From assembly GCA_963721115.1 (NCBI GenBank), contig CAVRIA010000002.1, positions 1 through 64,000 of the forward strand: a DNA stretch of 64,000 nucleotides. Direction: 5' to 3'. This document shows positions 35,413-48,646 of this stretch, piece after piece. The stretch's first letter is position 1, and every line of letters starts with the position of its first letter. The notes below the pieces were generated by a model. That model saw only the letters and a program-made list of their open reading frames with translations, had not been told where the DNA came from and made no database searches. This stretch comes from CAVRIA01 sp963721115 (GTDB lineage Bacteria; Desulfobacterota; Binatia; HRBIN30; CADEER01). The position numbers and the translations under genes were made by a program.

Positions 35413-35451
35413 CAAACCCAACAACCAACAACTCAACAATCAACAACCTGC
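35413..35451. repeat. CAACAAC repeat (half-element)
   Basis: AAACCCAACAACCAACAACT then CAACAATCAACAACCTG. Read on the minus strand it gives CAGGTTGTTGATTGTTGA, which encodes the last residues QVVDC and the stop of the transglutaminase gene. Confidence 0.7.
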
Positions 35452-36335
35452 CCTTCGGGCGCGTCGATGGCCCGAACGTCGACCGAAACCTGCAACGTGT
35501 GCGCGCCGCCGCCGAAGATCACCCCCTTGAGCGGCGTGACGTCGGCGTAGTCACGGCCGCAGGCCGTGGTGATGTGGCGATCGGTGCCGACGCGGTTGTT
35601 GGTGGGGTCGAAGTCCACCCAGCCGCAGCGCGGCTCGTAGACCGCGAACCAGGCGTGCGACGCGTCGCCCCCTTCCCGGCGCGGCTGCCCGGGCGGCGGC
35701 TGGCTCTCGATGTAGCCGCTCACGTAGCGCGCCGGCAGGCCGAGCGAGCGCAGGCAGCCGATGCCGAGATGGGCGAAGTCCTGACAGACGCCGCGGCGGG
35801 CCTCCAGCACGTCGGCGAGTGGCGTCGATACGGTGGTGAACTCAGGCGAGTAGGCGAAGTCGTGATGGATGCGCGCGACCAGGTCGGAGACCGCGCCGAG
35901 CAGCGGGCGTCCCGGAGGGAACGACGACGCGGCGTACTCGCGCAGCGCGGCGCTGGGCGGCGCCAGCGGCGAGTCGAGCACCATCTCGCGCGCCAGCAGG
36001 GCCGCCTCGTCGACGTTGTCGGCCAGCTGCAGCGGCAGTGCGTCCCAGGCGATCGAGTCGGCGAAATCCGGCAGCGGGCGCGGCGTCAGATGCACCGTGC
36101 TGGTCGCGGTCACCACCAGCACGTCGTGCGTTTCCTGCACGGCGAAGTAGGCGAGCGGGTTGCCGAAGTAATCGGTGCGCTCGTGGAAGCGGCTGGCGGC
36201 CGGCTCGATGCTGAGCTGATGCGATTCGCAGGCCTGCTGTGTGTCACTGCGCGGCCGCAGGTGCACCTCGTTGTGGCACGAGGTCACCGGCTGGCTGTAG
36301 CGGTACTGGGTCGTATGGACGACGCGGAATCTCAT
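35433..36335 (-). CDS. Transglutaminase-like cysteine protease/ligase domain protein
   Basis: This 300-residue protein begins MRFRVVHTTQYRYSQPVTSC, the bacterial transglutaminase-like N-terminal beta domain. Then comes the catalytic core: Cys in RRGVCQDFAHLGIGCLRSLG, LPARYVSGYIE, His in ASHAWFAVYEPRCGWVDFDP, and Asp in that same stretch (DPTN). It is the third gene of a minus-strand unit with the ATP-grasp and DUF2126 genes; the ATG overlaps the neighbour's stop (36332-36335). Its C-terminus GQVVDC comes from the AACAAC repeat. Homologues in such clusters are predicted to cleave or transfer peptide tags; no activity can be assigned. Confidence 0.88.
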   Translation of the reverse strand: MRFRVVHTTQYRYSQPVTSCHNEVHLRPRSDTQQACESHQLSIEPAASRFHERTDYFGNPLAYFAVQETHDVLVVTATSTVHLTPRPLPDFADSIAWDALPLQLADNVDEAALLAREMVLDSPLAPPSAALREYAASSFPPGRPLLGAVSDLVARIHHDFAYSPEFTTVSTPLADVLEARRGVCQDFAHLGIGCLRSLGLPARYVSGYIESQPPPGQPRREGGDASHAWFAVYEPRCGWVDFDPTNNRVGTDRHITTACGRDYADVTPLKGVIFGGGAHTLQVSVDVRAIDAPEGQVVDC

Positions 36336-38846
36336 ACGAGGCGCACCAACTGATGAGGCGGCTCGGCCTGGCCGAAATAGGAACGCGTGATCTCGTCGGA
36401 GAGCTCGGCGATCTGAGCGGCGACCTCGGCGAGCAGCGCCTCCAGCGTGTCGACGTCGGCGCTATCGGTGCGGCACAGGCGAATGCGCGAGAGCGCGTCG
36501 AGCGCCAAGCGGGCGCCGGGCGCCCGTCCGGCGAGGCTGCCGCCCTGCAGCTCGACGATCAGGCTCTGCAGCCGCTGCAGATGATACGCCGCCGCCCGCG
36601 GGTTCGATTCGTCGGTGAGCAGCAGATCCAGAACGGCGCCGAAGTGCATGCGCGAGCGATAGCGCCGCCGGTAGGTCTTGCTGCTGTGCGCCACCGCGAG
36701 CAGCGCCTCCAGGCCCGCCGCCGACCCGTCGCGCGCGGCGGGCAGGAACAGTACGCGCAGCAGGCCCACCGTATGAGCGGCGCGCTCCAGGAAACGACCG
36801 ATCTCCAGGAAGCGCCAGCCCTGGCCCCGGCTCATGCTGTCGTTCCACAACCCGGAGAAGGCGGCGAGCAGGAAGATCACCCGCTGCAGGCTCTCGTACG
36901 CCGCGCCGAGCTCGGCCGGCCGAGACAGCTCGCGGTCCAGCGAGTTGATCAGGCGGACGGTGTCGCTCGACAGGCGGTCGCGGACGGAGCGGCCGACGCG
37001 CACCACCGCGTCGATGTCGTAGCGCAAGGTGCCGGGGCGCCGGCGGTCGTGCAGCAGCGCCGCGAGCTCCCGTTCGAGCGGGGGTGGCGCGCCGTCGCCG
37101 GCGAAGCCCGGACGGGTTCCGGTGACGACGGTCAGGGCGCGCAGCAGCTGTGGCAGGGCATCGTCTTGCAGCAGGCGCTCCGAGCCCAGGGAGCGCAGCA
37201 ACACCTCGCGCAACAGGCGAGCGGTCCCGTCCGTGCGCTCGGCGTAACGGCCGAGCCAGAACAGGTCGTCGGCGACGCGTGCCGGGACGTCGTCGCTCTC
37301 CCCGACGACCATGGCGGTGGCCGCCGGCGGGACGACCAGGCTCACCTGGCGCTCGGGCTCCGAAGCCAGCACCCAGACATCCTTGCTGACACCTCCGAAT
37401 TGATTCGAAACCACCTCGACGTTCGGATGCGGGGCCACGCGGCACAGCCCCCCGGGCATCACCGCCCAGCCGCCCTGCCCGGCCACCACAAAGCTGCGCA
37501 GCACCAGCGGGCGCGGCTCGATTCCCGTGCCGGCCACCGCCGGCGCCGTCGACAGCGCCACGTGCTCCTGCGCCACGTAGCGCCGTGGATCGTTGCGGAT
37601 GCGTTCGGCCAGAGCCCAGCGCTCCTGCGTCGTCAGCGCGAAGCCGAAGGCGGTGCTGGCGCTGGAGTGGGGGTGGATCGGCTTGATCACCAGACGATCG
37701 AGGTGCTCGAGCACGTAGGTGCGGGCGCTCGCCTCCCCGCACCACCAGGTCGGCACCGACGGCATCGCCAGATCCTCGCCGAGCAGCTCGCGGGCGAGCG
37801 CCGGCAGGAACGCCATCAGCGCCGGATTCTCGAGCACGCTGGCGCCGAGCGGGTTGGCGATGGCGACGTTGCCGAGCCGAGCCGCCTGCAACAGGCCCGG
37901 CGTGCCGAGCAGCGAGTCGGCGCGCAGCTCGAGCGGGTCGCAGTAGGCGTCGTCCGCCCGCCGCAGGATGACGTCCACCGGCTTGAGGCCGTCGAGCGCC
38001 TTCAGCCAGACGCGGTCGTCGCGCACCAGCAGATCCGATCCCTGGACCAGCGGGTAGCCGAGATAGGCGGCGAGATAGGCGTGCTCGAAGTACGTCTCGT
38101 TTTCCGGCCCTGGTGTCAGCAAGACGATGCGCGGGTTGTCCTGCTCGCGCGGATCGAGACTGCCGAGCGTCGCGCGCAAGGCGCGGAAGAAGAGCGCCAG
38201 CCGGTGCACCTCCGAATCCCGGTAGATGCTGGGAAACACGCGCGACAGGATGATGCGGTTCTCGAGCGCATAGCCGGAGCCCGACGGCGCCTGCGCGCGG
38301 TCCCCGATGGCCACCACCGCGCCGTCCGCCGTGCGCGCCAGGTCGACGGCGTACAGAGGCAGGGGATGCCGCGGCGGGCACACCCCGACGCAGGGGCGCA
38401 GGAAGCCCGGGTGCGACAGCACCAGCTCCGCCGGCACCAGGCCGCGGCGCACCACCGTGCGCGGCCCGTACAGATCGGCAAGCAGCGCCGCGAGCAGATC
38501 CGCGCGCTGTGAGACGCCGTGCTCGATCTGGCTCCACTCGGGGCTGGTGACGAGCAGCGGCAGCGGGTCGAGCGGCCAAAGTCGATCGGTGCGCTGCTGG
38601 TCGCTGTAGACGTTGTAGGTGACGCCGCTCTCGTGCAGCAGCCGCCGCGTCTCCTCGCAGCGGGCGCCGAAGCTCGGCGCTGCCCAGCGCCTCGAGGGCG
38701 CGGACGAGATAGCTCCAGTGCGCGCGCAGCTCGCCGCCGCGGTCGCACATCTCGTCGTGTCGATCCGCTGGGGGACGATAGTCGGCGTGCAGGCGAAGCG
38801 GATCGGCGCTCAGCGGCGCGGCGACCAGCGACTCGTTGCTCAGCAT
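36332..38846 (-). CDS. Circularly permuted ATP-grasp plus alpha-E domain protein (frameshifted)
   Basis: This is a two-domain protein of about 838 residues once one indel near 38690 is repaired. ATG 38846 opens LSNESLVAAPLSADPLRLHA, then YLVRALEALGSAE. After the slip come CEETRRLLHESGVTYNVYSD, TSPEWSQIEHGVSQRADLLA, LSHPGFLRPCVGV, and the ATP-grasp parts NPRIVLLTPGPENETYFEHA, LDRLVIKPIHPHSSAS and YVAQEHVALSTAP. From about residue 510 the helical alpha-E domain follows (DDLFWLGRYAERTDGTARLL). The two parts (DUF404/407 and DUF403) are separate genes in many bacteria and fused here. ATP-grasp members of this group are predicted amide-bond ligases, possibly adding a peptide tag; this rests on comparative genomics, not biochemistry. 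Confidence 0.87.
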
Positions 38847-41800
38847 GGATCTCGATACCGCAGATCGAGGGTGTAGGGGAACTCCCGGTTGCGCTCCTCC
38901 GGGGGCGGCGGCATCGGACCGGGTGTGTGGCCGAACGGAAAGAAGCGAGCGATGCGCCGGGCCTCGGCCTCGTAGGCGTTCACCGGGAAGGTTTCGTAGT
39001 GGCGTCCGCCCGGGTGGGCGACGTGGTAGGTGCAGCCGCCGACGGAACGCTCGTTCCACGCATCGATCACGTCGAACACCAGCGGCGCGTGCACCGGAAT
39101 CGTCGGGTGCAGAGCCGAGGGCGGCTGCCAGGCGCGGTAGCGTACGCCGGCCACCAACTCGCCCCGCGTCCGCGTCGGCGTGCAGCGGCAGGCGCCGGCC
39201 GTTGCAGGCGACGACCTAGCGATCGTCGAGCGCGCCGCTGACGCGCACCTGCAGGCGCTCGACGGAGGAGTCGACGTAGCGCGCCGTGCCCAGCGAGCTC
39301 ACCTCCTCGCCCAGCACGTGCCAGGGCTCGATCGCCGTGCGCAGCTCGAGCTGCAGCTCGCCGACCTGGACGCTGCCGTAGCGCGGAAAGCGGAACTCGA
39401 AGAAGGGCGCGAACCACTCGAGGGCGAACGAGTAGCCGGCGCGGTCGAGCTCGCAGACGCACCTCGCGCAGATCCTCCCAGACGATAGTGCGGCAGCATG
39501 AAGCGGTCGTGCAGCGCGGTGCCCCAGCGCAGCAGGTGGCGCTCGTACGGCTGCTGCCAGAAGCGCGCGATCAGGGCGCGCAGCAGCAGCTGCTGCACCA
39601 GGCTCATCCGCGCGTGCGGCGGCATCTCGAAGGCGCGCAGCTCGACCAGTCCGAGGCGGCCGGTGGAGGTGTCGGGCGAGTACAGCTTGTCGATGCAGAA
39701 CTCGGCGCGATGGGTGTTGCCGGTGACGTCGATGAGCAGGTGGCGCAGCAGGCGATCGACCAGCCACGGCTGCGGCGTCTCGCCCGGCGGCATCTGCTGG
39801 AAGGCGATCTCCAGCTCGTAGAGACTGTCGTCGCGCGCCTCGTCGACGCGCGGCGCCTGGCTGGTCGGTCCGATGAACAGCCCGGAGAACAGGTACGACA
39901 GGCTGGGGTGGTGCTGCCAGTACGTCGACCAGGCTGCGCAGCAGCTGCGGGCGGCGCAGCAACGGGCTGTCGGCCGGGAGTCGGACCGCCGAGGGTGACG
40001 TGGTTGCCGCCGCCGGTGCCCGTATGGCGCCCGTCGAGCATGAACTTCTCGGTGCCCAGACGCGCCGCAGCGCGCCTCCTCGTAGAGCACGTCGGTGCGC
40101 TCGCGCAGCTCGCCCCAGCCGGCGGCGGGATGGACGTTCACCTCGATCACGCCCGGGTCGGGGGTGACCTGGAAGCGCAGCAGACGCCAGTCGCGCGGCG
40201 GCTCGTAGCCCTCGAGGACGAGCGGCGTGCGCAGCTCCGCGGCGGTGGCCTCGATGCTCGCGATCAGATCGAGCCAGTGCTCGAGGTGGGTCAGCGGCGG
40301 CAGGAAGACGTGCAGCCGGCCGCCGCGCGGCTCGACACACAGGGCGGTGTGCACCACGGCCGTCGGATCGACGTCGTCGTCCGGCTCCGCCACCTGCTCG
40401 CGCAGCGACGTGGGCGACTCCACCGCCGCCTGCAGCGCGCTGTAGCGCTGCGCCACCTGGCCGTGCACGTCGCCGAGCGGCGGCAGCTCGGCGAACAGCG
40501 AGCGCTCGTGCCGCGCCTCGCGCTTTTTCGGATCGACCCAGGGCAGCGAGTCGAGCGGCAGCCGGTAGCCCATCGGCGAATCGCCGGGGAGAAGGTACAT
40601 GCGGCCGCGCCGGAAGGTCCAACGGCTGCTCTGCCAATGCCCGCCGTCACGCGGGTGCTCGATCCAGCGCAGCGGCAACGCGTAACCGGTCTCGGTGCCG
40701 AGACCGCGCTGCAGCAGCATCGCCAGGCGCCGGCGTTCCGCCGGATCGTCGAGGTCGGCCTGCGACGGATCGACGTTGGCCGGCAAGGCGCCTTCCTTCC
40801 ACAGATAGTAGAACGTGTCCTCGTGGCCCGGAACGATGAGCTCGTCGGCGAGCCCGAGGCGCAACGCCAGCGCTTTGACGAAGCGCGCCGCGGCCGCCAG
40901 GCCCTGCCCCTGGTCGGGATCTTCACCGGCGAGCAAGGCCGGATCGCGCCACACCGGAACGCCGTCGGCGCGCCAGAAGCACGACAGCGCCCAGCGGGGC
41001 AGCGGCTCGCCCGGATACCATTTCCCCTGGCCGTAGTGCAGCGCGGCGCCGGGTGCGAAGCGCGCCTGCAGCCGCCGCAACAGGTCGCCGGCGAGGCGGC
41101 GCTTCGTCGGGCCGCTGGCCGCGGTGTTCCATTCCTCGCCGTCCATGTCGTCGATCGAAACGAAGGTCGGCTCGCCGCCCATGGTCAGCCGTACGTCGTG
41201 CCCGCGCAGCTCGGCGTCCACCGCCTCGCCGAGCGCGTCGATCTCCTGCCACTGGGCCTCGCGTGTACGGGCGGGTGACGCGCGGGTCCTCGTGGATGCG
41301 GCTCACCTCGTTGGCAAAGGAGAAGTCGACCTGGGCGGAATCGGTGGCGCCGGTGATCGGCGCGGCACTGAGAGGATCGGGCGTGCAAGCGAGCGGGATG
41401 TGGCCCTCGCCGGCGAACAGCCCCGAGGTCGGGTCGAGCCCCAGCCAGCCGGCACCGGGGACGTAGACCTCCGCCCAGGCGTGCAGGTCGGTGAAGTCCG
41501 CCGTCGGCCCCGAGGGCCCGTCGAGCGATTTGACGTCGGGCGCCAGCTGCACCAGGTATCCGGAGACGAAGCGCGCCGCCAGTCCGAGGTGGCGCAGGAT
41601 CTGCACCAGCAACCAGCCGGTGTCGCGGCACGATCCGAGCGCCCGCGCGAGCGTCTCCTCGCACGTCTGGATGCCCGGCTCCATGCGCACGGTGTAGGCG
41701 ATGTCCCGTTGCAGGCGGCGATTGACGTCGAACAGAAACGGTACGGTCTGCTGCTCGCGGCGGTCGACGGCGGCCACCCAATCGAGCAGGCGCGGGCCGC

Positions 41801-42167
41801 GTTCCCGGATCTCGAAGTACGGCGCCAGGTCGCGCGCCAGCTGCTCGTCGTAGCGGAACGGGAAGTGCTCGGCGTCGGTCTCGAGAAAGAAGTCGAACGG
41901 GTTGATCACCGTCATGTCGGCGACCAGTCCGACCGTGATGGCCAGCTCGCCGGCGCGCTCCGTGAACACCAGGCGCGCCAGGTAGTTGCCGAAGGGGTCC
42001 TGCTGCCAGTTCAGAAAGTGCTCGCACGGCTCGACCTTCAGCGAGTAGGCGAGGATCGGCGTCCGGCAATGCGGCGCCGGCCGCAGGCGAACGACGTGCG
42101 GGAGCAGCGCCACCGGGCGGTCGTAGCGGTAGCACGTGCGATGGGTCAGGGCGACGCGGATGGCCAT
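38840..42167 (-). CDS. Large DUF2126 transglutaminase-like protein (multiple frameshifts)
   Basis: This is a single gene of about 1,100 residues broken by roughly five or six indels (near 41268, 40065, 39980, 39905, 39475 and 39215). The N-terminus (ATG 42167, AIRVALTHRTCYRYDRPVAL) is a transglutaminase-like domain with Cys in GSCRDTGWLLVQILRHLGLA, His in FTDLHAWAEVYVPGAGWLGL and Asp in the following DPTSG. The DUF2126 part follows: MGGEPTFVSIDDMDGEEWN, KWYPGEPLPRWALSCFWR, GTGGGNHVTLGG, DLREVVCELDRAGYSFALE, and a C-terminal HVAHPGGRHYETFPVNAYEA. It overlaps the start of the ATP-grasp gene by 7 bases. The same three-gene set occurs widely, including mycobacteria. Function is unproven. Confidence 0.85.
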
Positions 42168-42460
42168 GGGATCACCGCTCGCCGGGCGGCGGTATCTTCG
42201 CAGAGCTCGTGATACGGCGTCCGTCGCGTGGTGAGTGACGCCGGCGCGGGGATGTCGCACCCACCTCGAATTTCTTCATGTTTTCCGTTGCCGCTTGCGC
42301 GGGGCAAGCCCGGGCCGATCTACTCAAGCGAGCTCAGTGCCAGACGGGGGCGCCGCGCCGTTGCAGCACGATCGGCGCCCGGGGGTCGGCTCGCCGCGGT
42401 TCCCTGCCGAGAAACTGGGCAGTGATCGGTCGAGAAACTAGGCAACGAACGAGGGCGCCG
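42168..42460. other. Intergenic region with a short direct repeat
   Basis: No gene is seen. GAGAAACTGGGCA (42410-42422) and GAGAAACTAGGCA (42432-42444) form a direct repeat 22 bases apart. Upstream of DUF2126 an AT-richer patch (AATTTCTTCATGTTTTCCG, 42271-42289) may hold its promoter. Confidence 0.35.
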
Positions 42461-43027
42461 TCAGGGGGTCTTCGCCGGCCACGACGCCTCGCTGTTGACC
42501 GGCACCTTGACCGGTCGAGCCGTGTACGAGCCCCCGGCGCCGTCCACCACCCACACCGTCTTGCTGTCCTCGAGGGCCAGGTCGCAGGGCACCCGCGGCG
42601 TGTGGAAGATGACCACGATGACGTTCGAGCCCTCCGTGATCGACATCCACCAGTCGGTGGTTCCCTCGTCGCCCGACATCACCCACAGGAACTGACAGGG
42701 CTTGCAGGTCGACTGGAAGAGCTCCGCTGCCTTCAGCATGCCGCTGCTCAGCGTCTTCTTCACCTTCTCCTGAATGCCGGGCCAGAAGGGATCGGCACCC
42801 GACCCCTCGCCCAACCAGTGCTTGCGAAAATGATCCGAGTTGTGCGAGGCGTCGTAGAAGTTGCCGGCTTTGGCGACGGCCTCGAGCGTGGCGCCGTTCG
42901 GATCGGCCTTGAGACTGTCGATCGCCTCTTGCAAGCGCTTGCTCCGGGCATGGTTCGGTACGCCGGAGAACTCCTCCATGCGGCGCATGACCCCTGACTT
43001 CTGAATCGGATCGGGCATTCCTGGCAT
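42461..43027 (-). CDS. Hypothetical protein
   Basis: This 188-residue protein starts at ATG 43027 behind GGGAGGG. There is no signal peptide or membrane helix. The middle has MRRMEEFSGVPNHARSKRLQ and HNSDHFRKHWLGEGSGADPF. A CKPC pair lies in FQSTCKPCQFLWVMSGDEGT, and the end is beta-rich (GSNVIVVIFHTPRVPCDLAL, TVWVVDGAGGSYTARPVKVP). I do not recognise a family; the CxxC could be redox-active or structural. It lies just downstream of the cyclase giant on the same strand and may be co-transcribed with it. Confidence 0.6.
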   Translation of the reverse strand: MPGMPDPIQKSGVMRRMEEFSGVPNHARSKRLQEAIDSLKADPNGATLEAVAKAGNFYDASHNSDHFRKHWLGEGSGADPFWPGIQEKVKKTLSSGMLKAAELFQSTCKPCQFLWVMSGDEGTTDWWMSITEGSNVIVVIFHTPRVPCDLALEDSKTVWVVDGAGGSYTARPVKVPVNSEASWPAKTP

Positions 43028-43077
43028 CGTGTATCCCTCCCTGGGTTGAGGCCGCCGCGGAACGGCGGCGGTTGAAG

Positions 43078-46596
<3,519 letters not shown>

Positions 46597-46645
46597 CGCT
46601 GCGCCGTTTCGAGGCCGGACCTCGGGCTGTGCGTACCAGCGGTCA

Positions 46646-48451
46646 TCAGTGCGGCGCGTCGATGCGGACGCGCAGGAACTGACACAAGCAGCCGAGCGAG
46701 GCCGTGGACGCCAGATCCACCTTGCGCCGCTCGAGGTCGGCGAAGTCGCGTGTCACCGCCGCGCCGGCCGGATCGGGTACGCCGGTGATCCCGGTCAGGA
46801 AGCCGGAGAGCTGGCTCGGCGCCCCCGGATCGAGCATCGGGTTGACGTGCGTGTTGCTGGTGCCGGTCTCGGCGTTGTGGCAGCCGTTGCAGGTGTTGCG
46901 GGAGAAGGTGTGCCGGAGCTCGGACGCCGAGGTGATCGTGCCGTCGGGGGCGGTGAACGGCAGGATGCCGGGCGCGTTCCAGAACGTCAGCACCGGCTTG
47001 CCGAAGGCGTGGTCGCCGAGAAAGTGCTGGCCGGCCGGAAAATCCGGCTTCACCTCATAGACCTCGATCGCGATCCCGGCGGCGTTGGCGTTGACGTAGT
47101 CGGCCAGGGTCGACGTTCCGTTCAGCGTGTCCTGCGGTGTCTGCGCGACGGTGCCCTGCACCAGCGCGCCGCCCTCGAGGTGAAACTCGCGCAGATCCCA
47201 GTCCGAGCCGCCGGCGGGGTCGTCGAAGCTGAGCTCGTCGGTGCGCAGCTGGCCGATCGTGCCGGGAGTGGTGACCTGCGCCGTCAGCGCCTCGAGCGCG
47301 TCGTTGTACTCGGGGCCGCCGAGCGTCAGGCCGCTGAGCGCGATCCAGTCCTGCGCCCACTGCTTCAGGCCCATACAGTCGCCGCGGTCGACCTTGTACT
47401 CGAAGATCACCGTCGCGCGCAGCGGCTGGCACTGCGCCGAGAGCGCGCCGAAGACGAAGCGGACCTCACCGGCGCTGCCCGGGCCGCCGCCGGAGCCATA
47501 GATCGAGCCCTTCGCGAGGTCGATGCGGTTGACGATCGCGAGCAGGCGGAACGGCGCCTGGTCCGGATCGAACTTCACCCCCGCGCCAGCGCTGGCCGCC
47601 TTCCACGGTTGCACGATTTGCGTATCGAGCAACGGTCGCGCCGGCAGCGGCCAGCCGTTGGTCCCGGTGCCGGTCTTCTGCCACTCGGCGAGCCACTTCT
47701 CGATGAAGTCGGAGACCTGCGCCTTGGTGACGCCGGGGCCGCCGGCGAGCTGGTGCATGAGATGACCGAACGACCAGACGGCGTCGGGCGTACCGCGCGG
47801 GCCGCTCGGCCCACAGGGAATGTACGTGCGCGCGGGATCGGTGATCACGTCGGGATGGGTGACGAAGAGCGAGGCCTTGGGATCGGCGTTGCTGACCGAG
47901 CAGGTGCCGTTGAGCGAAACCGGCTTGTCACCCCGCAGGTCGGCGAGCTGCGCCTCGACGTCGAGAAGCGAAAGATCAGTTGCGCCGATGACCTCGCGCC
48001 CCGCGAAGCGTGGCAGGCGCGGCGTGAAGCCCGGCGATGCCATGATCGCCGCCACCTCGCGCCACCTCGACGCGAGCGCATCGACGTCGAGCCGGATGGT
48101 TCCGGTGTAGACGCTGTCGCCCGCCGTCGTGTCGCCGCCGGTGCCATCGTCGCGCAGCTCGACCGGCTCGCCGCCGAGCCGAGTCGCGATCCGCGGCCCC
48201 AGCCGCGGATCCTGCGCGTAGCCGACCAGCAGCTGCGCCGTGCCCTGACCGGCGTCGACGAGCCGCACGGCGAGCGAGCGCGCCACCGGCGGGTGGGTGA
48301 CGAAGTCGCCGGCCAGGCGCGGCGGTGCGACCGCCGGGGGAGGGGGTGACCCCAACTCGCCGCGGCACGACAGTCCGGAAAAGACCAGGACGATCATCCA
48401 GCCGTGTGCCAGCCACCGGGTACCGAGAGGTCGAGAAGCGTCTCTCTCCAT
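46646..48451 (-). CDS. Lipoprotein with a single c-type haem motif
   Basis: This 601-residue protein starts at ATG 48451. A lipoprotein-like signal (WMIVLVFSGLSC) is followed by a beta-rich N-terminal domain (AVRLVDAGQGTAQLLVGYAQ, DGTGGDTTAGDSVYTGTIRL). A large middle part contains WSFGHLMHQLAGG and LLAIVNRIDLAKGSIYGSGG. Near residue 535 there is a CxxCH haem-binding motif, HTFSRNTCNGCHNAETGTSN, with HVNP nearby. It is probably a periplasmic or surface monohaem protein; similar large haem lipoproteins of unknown role occur in myxobacteria and related groups. No electron-transfer partner is adjacent. Confidence 0.75.
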   Translation of the reverse strand: MERDASRPLGTRWLAHGWMIVLVFSGLSCRGELGSPPPPAVAPPRLAGDFVTHPPVARSLAVRLVDAGQGTAQLLVGYAQDPRLGPRIATRLGGEPVELRDDGTGGDTTAGDSVYTGTIRLDVDALASRWREVAAIMASPGFTPRLPRFAGREVIGATDLSLLDVEAQLADLRGDKPVSLNGTCSVSNADPKASLFVTHPDVITDPARTYIPCGPSGPRGTPDAVWSFGHLMHQLAGGPGVTKAQVSDFIEKWLAEWQKTGTGTNGWPLPARPLLDTQIVQPWKAASAGAGVKFDPDQAPFRLLAIVNRIDLAKGSIYGSGGGPGSAGEVRFVFGALSAQCQPLRATVIFEYKVDRGDCMGLKQWAQDWIALSGLTLGGPEYNDALEALTAQVTTPGTIGQLRTDELSFDDPAGGSDWDLREFHLEGGALVQGTVAQTPQDTLNGTSTLADYVNANAAGIAIEVYEVKPDFPAGQHFLGDHAFGKPVLTFWNAPGILPFTAPDGTITSASELRHTFSRNTCNGCHNAETGTSNTHVNPMLDPGAPSQLSGFLTGITGVPDPAGAAVTRDFADLERRKVDLASTASLGCLCQFLRVRIDAPH

Positions 48452-48646
48452 GGCCTTGCGCCCTCCCCAATCCCCTCACGCATAGCACCGCCCGTCGGGG
48501 GGTGCCTAGTCAGGGATTACCCCAGCGGGCTTTGCTTCGTGATTCGATCCGGCCTCCGCCGTCCGAGATTCGCGATCTCTCCACCTCTGCGCCGCGGTGA
48601 CGTCGCTCCACACCGTTCGTCGCTGGCGCATTTTCGCCAACGGAGT

